DNA of 18,830 nucleotides from the NCBI GenBank assembly GCA_964479435.1, contig CAYZME010000038.1, forward strand, positions 1 to 18,830. The letters are read 5' to 3'. Under the pieces are notes generated by a model. It worked only from the letters and a program-made list of their open reading frames with translations, searched no databases and was not told where the DNA came from. The translations under genes were made by a program, and so were the position numbers. The DNA is from JAAYKS01 sp964479435. GTDB lineage: Bacteria > Bacillota > Clostridia > Saccharofermentanales > UBA5734. Position 1 is the stretch's first letter. Each line of letters starts with the position of its first letter. Shown one piece after another: positions 1 through 5,735 of this stretch.

Positions 1-2
1 CG

Positions 3-623
3 CAGCAGACATACGCAGCGCTCTATGCATTGTACGGAGAAGCCGAATGCACGTTGGATGGGTATGAGGATCCGTGGCGCCTCCTGGTTGGCGGAATTTT
101 GGCGGCACAATGTACCGACGCCCGCGTGAACTTGATCACACCCGCTTTATTCGCCGCTTATCCCGATGTGGAGGCATTTGCGAACGCGGATCCATCGGAG
201 ATTGAGCCATTGATCCGGTCATGTGGCCTTTTTAGGATGAAAGCCCGCTCGATACGCGATAGCGCACGGGCTTTGGTCGAGCATTATGGAGGAACTGTCC
301 CAGATCGCATGGAAGATCTTCTGTCTTTACCCGGAATCGGTCGCAAGATTGCCAATTTGGTGTTGGGCGATGGTTTTGGCATCCCGGGTATGGTTGTTGA
401 CACGCATTGCGCGCGCGTTGCGCGGCGAATCGGATTGACCGATTCCAAGGATCCGGTCCGAATTGAAAAGGACTTGACGGCTGTTTTTCCCTCTGAACAG
501 TGGATCGATTTGGGGCATATGATGGTGGCCCATGGTCGCGCACTCTGTGATGCGCGCAATCCGCTATGCGGCCAATGCCCACTTGCCGGTTTTTGCCGTT
601 ATGCGGCGAACGCTTCTGTATAA
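3..623 (+). CDS. nth: Endonuclease III (DNA glycosylase/AP lyase), 5' end outside window
   Basis: Base-excision repair enzyme that removes oxidised pyrimidines and nicks the abasic site. The frame is open from base 3 with no stop, and the residues before the first in-window start-like codon (TTG at 30) fit the family N-terminus, so the gene begins left of the window and lacks only a short N-terminal piece. The helix-hairpin-helix (LPGIGRK) carries the expected catalytic Lys (codon 345-347). Eighteen residues later is the catalytic Asp (VDTH, codon 399-401), the same spacing as K120/D138 of E. coli Nth. The C-terminus has the iron-sulphur pattern C-x6-C-x2-C-x5-C (codons 546-599), so a [4Fe-4S] cluster is expected. 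recG follows within 3 bases, and the recG frame is open through the nth 3' end. MutY is less likely because no MutY C-terminal domain is present. Confidence 0.95.
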   Translation, partial: QQTYAALYALYGEAECTLDGYEDPWRLLVGGILAAQCTDARVNLITPALFAAYPDVEAFANADPSEIEPLIRSCGLFRMKARSIRDSARALVEHYGGTVPDRMEDLLSLPGIGRKIANLVLGDGFGIPGMVVDTHCARVARRIGLTDSKDPVRIEKDLTAVFPSEQWIDLGHMMVAHGRALCDARNPLCGQCPLAGFCRYAANASV

Positions 624-625
624 GC

Positions 626-2803
626 GTGTCAGAAGCGATTCCATCTGAATTCTCTCAGGGATGGTTACGGCAACCCATCACCGTTTTGCCTGGCATCGGG
701 ATCCGGCGCGCGCTTTTACTTGAGCGGCTGGAGATTCGGACATTGTATGATCTGGTCACTTTTTTCCCTCGCGCGTATGAGGATTGGACGTCGCCGGTAC
801 CGATTGCCGAACTCGCTCACGGACTGGAACAAGCCTTCGTAGCCACCGTATCGCGCAAACCCACGCTTATGCGCAAAGGGCGCTTTTCCCTTTTGCGAAC
901 GGTTTTACGCGATGACTCCGCCGCGATCGCGGCGGTCTGGTTTAATCAGCCCTATTACCAGTCGCACCTCGAAAAGGGCGAACGATACTTGTTTCGCGGT
1001 CGCGTCCAGCGAACCTCGACACGATTTGAGGTGCAGAATCCCGGGTTTGAGTTGTACACCCCCGACTCCGCGGCTGGTATTCTGCCGGTCTACCGGTTGA
1101 CGCGCGGCATCACGCAGGGCGTAATCCGCAATTTGGTCGCGCAGGCCTTGGCCCGAATTGAAGGCGGGTTTCCCGAGCCTTTGCCAGCGTGGATTCGTCG
1201 TGAGTACCACCTGTGCGATGTGGATTACGCATATCGCATGATTCACCAGCCAAGCGATGGGGAGAGGTTCGCGATCGCCAGGCGCCGTTTGGCTTTTGAA
1301 GAAATGTTTCTGGTGCAGGCCGGATTGCGAATGATTAAAGGGCGGTTGCGGGGGTTGAGTCGGGCGCAACCCATGCAAGGGGGCAGTCTTATAGATGCCA
1401 AGGTCAAGGAGATGGCCTTGGCGTTGCCTTTTGAACTGACCAGCGCGCAATGGCGCGCGATTGCCGATATCCGGAACGATATGACCAGAGCATATCCGAT
1501 GAATCGCATGCTGCAGGGCGACGTCGGTTCAGGTAAAACGGTGGTTGCCGTGCTCGCTCTTTATCATGCGGTTTTGCACGCAAGCCAGGGGGCCTTGATG
1601 GCGCCGACTTCGATCCTGGCCGAACAACACGCGCAGACGCTGCGTCAGTTTTTCTCGGGTATGAACGGATTGCCCAAAGTGAACATCGCTTTGCTGACCG
1701 GGGCGACACGCGCGCCCGAGCGCCGGCAGATATTGGCCGGGTTGGCAGATGGAACGATCCAGATACTTGTGGGTACGCATGCTTTGATTGAAGAATCCGT
1801 ACACTTTAAGCGATTGGGCCTGGCAGTAACGGATGAACAACATCGCTTTGGTGTCCGACAGCGCACCAGCCTGATTCAGGCCGCGCCGGGCGCACCGGCA
1901 AAGACCGACGCGCATTTCACGCCCACGTCACCAGCAACTCCTACCCCGGAATTGCCGCATGTGCTGGTGATGTCGGCGACGCCTATTCCGCGCTCTTTGG
2001 GGCTGATGCTGTATGGCGATCTCGACCTGTCCATTTTGGATGAACGCCCGGTCGGGCGGACCTTGGTTGAGACCTATACCGCGACCTCGGCCGACCGCGC
2101 ACGCATTGAACAGATCATCCGCAAACAGGTCATCGCGGGGCGACAAGCGTTTGTTGTCTGCCCATTGATTGAAGAAAGAGAAGGGATCGAAACCAACGAA
2201 TTGGAGTCCGCGGTCAAAACCTACGAGCGTTTGTCCACGGGTGTGTTCGCGGATATGAATGTCGGTTTGCTGCACGGATCTCTCAAAGCACGCGATAAAA
2301 CAGCTGTGATGGAAGCGTTTCGCCAAGAGGAGATCGATGTTTTGGTGACGACAACTGTGATCGAGGTCGGCGTCGACAACCCCAACGCCACCATCATGGT
2401 GATCGAGAACGCCGAACGTTTCGGTTTGGCCCAATTGCACCAGCTGCGCGGCCGCATCGGCCGCAGCTCCTATCGTTCGATCTGTATTTTGATATCCGAT
2501 GTCGAAGAAGGCGTGGCCAAAGAACGAATCCGCACGTTATGTTTGGAAACCGATGGATTCAAGATCGCTGAAAAGGATCTCGAATTGCGCGGACCCGGAG
2601 ATTTTTTTGGCACCCGCCAACATGGCATACCCGACTTTCGCATCGCCAACTTGTATGAGGACACGGCGTTGCTCCGCGAGGTATCCTCCAGCCTGGACCG
2701 CCTCATGGAGGCCGACCCTTACTTATCGGCGCCGGACAACCGGAGTTTGATTCCCGCCATCCGCCTGCATTTTGGCACATTGTTTCCAGCGATTGGATTG
2801 TAG
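626..2803 (+). CDS. recG: ATP-dependent DNA helicase RecG
   Basis: Branch-migration helicase that remodels stalled replication forks and Holliday junctions. I chose GTG at 626, three bases after the nth stop, giving 725 residues. The open frame reaches an ATG at 566 inside nth, but those residues look like an out-of-frame read of nth. No clear Shine-Dalgarno sequence precedes 626, so translation is probably coupled to nth. Order of parts: wedge/OB region starting with VLPGIG; Walker A GDVGSGKT (about residue 298); DEQH box (403-406); SATPIPRSL; the QLRGRIGR helicase motif; and the C-terminal TRG-type segment GTRQHGIPDF. It is longer than B. subtilis or E. coli RecG (about 680-690), partly because of roughly 25 extra Ala/Pro/Thr-rich residues (about 419-443) between the DEQH box and SATPIP. 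All core motifs are intact. Confidence 0.96.
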   Translation: MSEAIPSEFSQGWLRQPITVLPGIGIRRALLLERLEIRTLYDLVTFFPRAYEDWTSPVPIAELAHGLEQAFVATVSRKPTLMRKGRFSLLRTVLRDDSAAIAAVWFNQPYYQSHLEKGERYLFRGRVQRTSTRFEVQNPGFELYTPDSAAGILPVYRLTRGITQGVIRNLVAQALARIEGGFPEPLPAWIRREYHLCDVDYAYRMIHQPSDGERFAIARRRLAFEEMFLVQAGLRMIKGRLRGLSRAQPMQGGSLIDAKVKEMALALPFELTSAQWRAIADIRNDMTRAYPMNRMLQGDVGSGKTVVAVLALYHAVLHASQGALMAPTSILAEQHAQTLRQFFSGMNGLPKVNIALLTGATRAPERRQILAGLADGTIQILVGTHALIEESVHFKRLGLAVTDEQHRFGVRQRTSLIQAAPGAPAKTDAHFTPTSPATPTPELPHVLVMSATPIPRSLGLMLYGDLDLSILDERPVGRTLVETYTATSADRARIEQIIRKQVIAGRQAFVVCPLIEEREGIETNELESAVKTYERLSTGVFADMNVGLLHGSLKARDKTAVMEAFRQEEIDVLVTTTVIEVGVDNPNATIMVIENAERFGLAQLHQLRGRIGRSSYRSICILISDVEEGVAKERIRTLCLETDGFKIAEKDLELRGPGDFFGTRQHGIPDFRIANLYEDTALLREVSSSLDRLMEADPYLSAPDNRSLIPAIRLHFGTLFPAIGL

Positions 2804-2806
2804 AGG
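2802..2806 (+). promoter_or_regulatory. Ribosome binding site of rsmD
   Basis: AGAGG lies over the recG stop codon, six bases before the rsmD ATG at 2813. It fixes the rsmD start and couples its translation to the end of recG. Confidence 0.6.
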
Positions 2807-2812
2807 AAATTT

Positions 2813-3394
2813 ATGCCCAGAGTGATTGCCGGCACGGCTAAGGGTACCAGATTGGAAACGTTGGCGGGAGACGCGACACGGCCGACGGCTGATCGCGTCA
2901 AGGAAGCCCTCTTCAGTATGCTGTCGCAACGGATTCGCGGTGCGCGCTTTCTTGATTTGTATGCCGGATCGGGACAGATCGGCATCGAGGCGGCCAGTCG
3001 CGGCGCCAGCCAGGTCGTATGTGTAGAGCAAAGCCGGGCCAGCCTTGTTTGCTTGCGCCGGAACCTGGCCAAAACGCAAGTCGGCGGCATTCGCGTGATG
3101 GGGACCCATGTGATACGCGCACTCACCACACTGGCTCGCGCGGAGGAAGAGCCATTCGATCTGGTTTATCTCGACCCGCCCTATCAACAGGCGACGGAGG
3201 CATTGACGATGGTGTCGCGAACTCTTTCTCCGCGTTTATTGGCCCATGACGCGCTCGTCATACTCGAACACGCGGCTACGACGGAGGTCCCTGCTTTTGT
3301 AACAGACCTGAAACTCGTGCGGAATTGTAAGTATGGCATGGCGATGCTATCATTTTATAAAGAAAACCGGGAAGATAGGGGATCGTCTCGTTGA
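2813..3394 (+). CDS. rsmD: 16S rRNA (guanine966-N2)-methyltransferase RsmD
   Basis: S-adenosylmethionine-dependent enzyme that methylates N2 of G966 (E. coli numbering) in 16S rRNA on the small-subunit precursor. At 193 residues it matches the family length. The N-terminus MPRVIAGTAKG followed by TRPTADRVKEALFSML is the family signature. The SAM-binding loop is DLYAGSG (D48 onward) and the N-methyltransferase catalytic motif is DPPY (121-124). The ATG at 2813 has a good ribosome binding site. The last bases overlap the coaD TTG start (TTGA). The rsmD-coaD pair is a very common bacterial neighbourhood and strengthens both calls. Confidence 0.95.
   Translation: MPRVIAGTAKGTRLETLAGDATRPTADRVKEALFSMLSQRIRGARFLDLYAGSGQIGIEAASRGASQVVCVEQSRASLVCLRRNLAKTQVGGIRVMGTHVIRALTTLARAEEEPFDLVYLDPPYQQATEALTMVSRTLSPRLLAHDALVILEHAATTEVPAFVTDLKLVRNCKYGMAMLSFYKENREDRGSSR
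3325..3353 (+). promoter_or_regulatory. Possible internal promoter for coaD and the downstream gene
   Basis: Within the 3' end of rsmD, TTGTAA (3325-3330) is 17 bases from TATCAT (3348-3353). The latter is preceded by TGC, giving an extended -10 (TGNTATCAT). Predicted transcription start is about 3360, some 30 bases before coaD. Such a match inside a coding region can occur by chance, so this is tentative. Confidence 0.3.
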
Positions 3395-3897
3395 GGACAT
3401 TTATATACCCAGGATCCTTTGACCCCTTTACCACAGGGCACGCGGACATCGCCCGCAGGGCTGCTTTCTTGTGCGATCAGCTGATTATCGCGGTGATGAC
3501 AAATCAGAGCAAGCAACCGGCATTTTCGACCGAACAGCGAGTCTGGATGGCGCGTGAATGTGTACGCGATATCCCAGGTGTGGAAGTGGCGGCGTTTGAT
3601 GGATTGCTGGTCGATTTTTACCGCACGCGAAAAGCGGCCGCGGTGGTCAGGGGCTTACGGAGTGAATCGGATTTCCGGTTCGAAGCGGAATTAGCGGCTG
3701 CGAACAAGTTGATGTATCCCGCATTTGAGATGGTTTTGCTCCCCGGTCGCAGTGATCTCACATTTACCAGTTCCAGTATGGTGCGGGAAGTCGCGTCATT
3801 TGGCGGTAACATCAGCCATATGGTGCCGGAGGAGATCCGTTCATTTGTGTCCGGACACCTGCGGCGCATCCGAGAGGGGGATGGGAGCCATGCGTGA
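3391..3897 (+). CDS. coaD: Phosphopantetheine adenylyltransferase
   Basis: Catalyses the penultimate step of coenzyme A synthesis, adding AMP from ATP to 4'-phosphopantetheine to give dephospho-CoA; cytosolic hexamer in the family. At 168 residues it is close to the usual size. The start is TTG at 3391, overlapping the rsmD stop as TTGA. It is accepted because it gives exactly the family N-terminus (xYPGSFDPxTxGH), and AGGGG sits about ten bases upstream. The nucleotidyltransferase T/HxGH signature is TTGH (14-17), and the C-terminal SSSMVRE motif is present. The central VVRGLRSESDFRFE matches the family's RGLRxxxDFxxE. The 3' end overlaps the start of the next gene by eight bases, so translational coupling is likely. 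Confidence 0.96.
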   Translation: MRTFIYPGSFDPFTTGHADIARRAAFLCDQLIIAVMTNQSKQPAFSTEQRVWMARECVRDIPGVEVAAFDGLLVDFYRTRKAAAVVRGLRSESDFRFEAELAAANKLMYPAFEMVLLPGRSDLTFTSSSMVREVASFGGNISHMVPEEIRSFVSGHLRRIREGDGSHA

Positions 3898-4369
3898 AAA
3901 TCCCGGCGGTAACAGGCAGGGTGGAGGCGACTCCGACCTATTCGACATGCTTGACAAGCTGGAAGCCAATATTACACACGCGCGCTCGCTGCCATTCTCG
4001 GATTCCTGTTTGGTTGACCGCGAGGAGATGCTGGTGCTGATATCTCTGATTCGTGACAGTCTGCCCGCCGAGATTCAACAAGCCAAGTGGCTGTTGAGTC
4101 AGAATCGGCAACTGGTTGCGGAGGCACGGAAAGAAGCCGAGAATATTGTGCGTGAAGCGGAAACGCGCATGACCGCGATGGTAGATGAACACGAGATTAC
4201 ATTGCAGGCCAGGCAGGCGGCCGCCCATACCATCGAGACGGCAAACCAATCGGCGCGCCAGATCCGCAACGGCTCTCTGGAATACGCCAAGAGAATGTTG
4301 ACCGGTGTGGAAGAGAGCCTGACCGGCGTTTTGGTCACAATCCAAAAAAATAAAAAAGAATTAAATTGA
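3890..4369 (+). CDS. Small coiled-coil protein (ATP synthase subunit B/DivIVA-like), function unknown
   Basis: Cytosolic-looking protein of 159 residues with no signal peptide or membrane segment. After a Gly/Asn-rich lead (1-16) comes a conserved-looking block with LVDREEML (41-48), IRDSLPAEI and QAKWLL. A long charged helix rich in Glu, Ala, Arg and Gln follows (about 70-140), and the tail is Lys-rich. From memory, Clostridia often carry a similar protein immediately after coaD, annotated loosely as 'ATPase' or 'ATP synthase subunit B'; the resemblance is probably just shared coiled coil. I chose ATG 3890 because AGGGGG (3875-3880) lies nine bases upstream; ATG 3881 in the same frame is too close to it. 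The frame is open back to 3725, but that part shadows coaD. A scaffold or division-linked role is inference only. Confidence 0.8.
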   Translation: MRENPGGNRQGGGDSDLFDMLDKLEANITHARSLPFSDSCLVDREEMLVLISLIRDSLPAEIQQAKWLLSQNRQLVAEARKEAENIVREAETRMTAMVDEHEITLQARQAAAHTIETANQSARQIRNGSLEYAKRMLTGVEESLTGVLVTIQKNKKELN

Positions 4370-4391
4370 AGTAAGCAGTCAGACAATAAAA

Positions 4392-4421
4392 AGACGGTCG
4401 GCGTACAATCGCCGACCGTCT
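4392..4421. terminator. Hairpin terminator between convergent genes
   Basis: A perfect 12-bp stem (4392-4403 with 4410-4421) closes a six-base TACAAT loop. On the minus strand it is followed by TTTTTATTGT, a good U-tract, so it should terminate ilvE efficiently. On the plus strand the tail is CTTCGTCTGT, a weaker U-run, so it may serve the coaD-side genes less efficiently. Confidence 0.88.
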
Positions 4422-4471
4422 CTTCGTCTGTATAAGCAGACACAACTGTTTTGCTTAGCGGGGCAGGAAGA

Positions 4472-5542
4472 CTAAATCGTCATAACCCACCCGCGAGGAT
4501 CGGGCAGATTGCCATATTGGATTCCGGTTAAGGTGTCATACATTTTCTGGCTAATGGGGCCAATGCGTCCGTTGTTGAACGTCATAATCGTATCCTGATA
4601 CTTGAGGGAGCCTACGGGCGAGATGACAGCAGCCGTCCCGCAGCCAAACATTTCACTTACGCGCCCTTGTGCGTACAGCGACGCCAATTCCCCGATCGAC
4701 AACAGGCGTTCATCCACATCCATGCCAAAGTCCGCCGCGGTTTCCAGAACAGAGCGCCGCGTGATGCCGGGCAGAATGCTGCCATTGAGGGCGGGCGTGA
4801 CCAGCACACCATCGATGACAAAAAAGACGTTCATGGCGCCGACTTCTTCGATGTATTGGCGATGGATCCCATCGAGCCATAACACCTGCATGTAGCCGGC
4901 TTTGTATGCGTTGGCTTGCGACAACAAGCTGGCGGCGTAATTGCCGGCACATTTGGTAAAACCGGTACCGCCTTTGACCGCCCTGACATATTCGTCCTCA
5001 ACGTAGACGTCAATGGGGTTGAGCCCCTGAGGATAATAAGGACCGGACGGGGAAAGGATGATCAGGAAATGGTAGGTGTGAGAAGGGCGTACGCCCAAAA
5101 AGGGATCCGCGGCAAAAACGAAAGGCCGGATATATAAGGAAGTACCGGGTGAAGAGGGCACCCAATCTGCTTCAAGCGCAATCAATTGCCTGACCGCACG
5201 GACACAAGTCTCTTCGTCAAGCGGAGGAATCGCCATGCGTTCGTCTGAGCGGTTCATACGTTCAAAATTGAGATGCGGGCGAAACAAGTTGATGGAACCG
5301 TCCGCGGTGCGATAGGCTTTGAGCCCTTCAAAAACCGATTGCCCGTAATGGAAGACCATGGTCGACGGCTCCATCATCATCGGTCCATAAGGGACGATCC
5401 GTTGGTTGATCCAGCCTTGCCCCTGCACATAATCCATCATAAACATGTGATCCGTAAAGATCTGTCCAAATCCGAGATTGGCTTCATCGGCAGGTTTCAC
5501 CTTGGGTGACAGTGTTCGGACAATCGTGATCTGGTCGGTCAT
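4472..5542 (-). CDS. ilvE: Branched-chain amino acid aminotransferase
   Basis: PLP-dependent transaminase interconverting Leu, Ile and Val with their 2-keto acids, using glutamate/2-oxoglutarate. At 356 residues it matches the longer BCAT type (human/actinobacterial style) rather than the ~300-residue E. coli IlvE. The PLP-binding Lys is K197 in GGTGFTKCAGNYAASL, the class IV motif. FHYGQSVFEGLKAY (65-78) and NVFFVIDG with LNGSILPGITR further support BCAT over D-amino-acid transaminase or aminodeoxychorismate lyase. The frame extends to ATG 5557, but GGGAGAGG lies between that ATG and the one at 5542, making 5542 the better start. It is a single-gene unit, divergent from uvrB, with its own promoter and terminator. 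Confidence 0.95.
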   Translation of the reverse strand: MTDQITIVRTLSPKVKPADEANLGFGQIFTDHMFMMDYVQGQGWINQRIVPYGPMMMEPSTMVFHYGQSVFEGLKAYRTADGSINLFRPHLNFERMNRSDERMAIPPLDEETCVRAVRQLIALEADWVPSSPGTSLYIRPFVFAADPFLGVRPSHTYHFLIILSPSGPYYPQGLNPIDVYVEDEYVRAVKGGTGFTKCAGNYAASLLSQANAYKAGYMQVLWLDGIHRQYIEEVGAMNVFFVIDGVLVTPALNGSILPGITRRSVLETAADFGMDVDERLLSIGELASLYAQGRVSEMFGCGTAAVISPVGSLKYQDTIMTFNNGRIGPISQKMYDTLTGIQYGNLPDPRGWVMTI

Positions 5543-5600
5543 AGGGTCCTCTCCCATCTATCTGGCAGGCGACGTCACGGTCTCTGCCTTTTAGTAAGAC

Positions 5601-5606
5601 ATTATA
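5601..5606 (-). promoter_or_regulatory. ilvE promoter -10 element
   Basis: Reading the minus strand, TATAAT at 5606-5601 is preceded by CAGGTG. The -35 region 17 bases upstream (GGCGGG) is a poor match. Predicted transcription start is near 5594, giving a leader of about 50 bases that includes the GGGAGAGG ribosome binding site. I see no T-box or attenuator structure in this short leader. Confidence 0.55.
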
Positions 5607-5649
5607 CACCTGAATGGGATTTGCCCGCCACGACCCGCTCACGCGATCA

Positions 5650-5690
5650 ATGCGCGCAAGCGCGTAATGCGCGCAAGCGCGTAATGCGCA
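5650..5690. repeat. Tandem 17-bp repeat in the ilvE-uvrB divergent region
   Basis: Two exact adjacent copies of ATGCGCGCAAGCGCGTA (5650-5666 and 5667-5683) are followed by a partial third copy starting ATGCGCA at 5684. Each full unit is a near-palindrome: ATGCGC, a GCAA loop, then GCGCGT can form a six-pair hairpin with one G-T wobble. The array lies between the two divergent promoters, and the degraded third copy runs into the LexA-like site. Function unknown: it could bind a protein or be simple replication slippage. Confidence 0.85.
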
Positions 5691-5700
5691 CAAATGTTCT
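5687..5700. promoter_or_regulatory. LexA/DinR-like operator of uvrB
   Basis: CGCACAAATGTTCT matches the Gram-positive LexA (DinR) box CGAACRNRYGTTYC at 12 of 14 positions; position 3 and the last base differ. Its end falls where the uvrB -35 element is expected, so a bound repressor would block the promoter. uvrB is a known SOS gene in B. subtilis, which makes the site plausible, but this is one motif match. Confidence 0.5.
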
Positions 5701-5719
5701 TTTCCGCTTTGCGGTGCGG

Positions 5720-5728
5720 TGGTATAAT
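5720..5728 (+). promoter_or_regulatory. uvrB extended -10 promoter
   Basis: TGGTATAAT is a perfect extended -10. The -35 region (about 5700-5705, TTTTCC) is weak, as is common with an extended -10. Only seven bases separate TATAAT from the uvrB ATG at 5736, so the predicted transcript starts at or next to the start codon. Confidence 0.7.
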
Positions 5729-5735
5729 TCACTGC

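Noticed and set aside
3725..3889. N-terminal extension of the coiled-coil gene overlapping coaD
   Set aside because: The extra residues are a frame-shifted read of coaD, and a good ribosome binding site supports ATG 3890.
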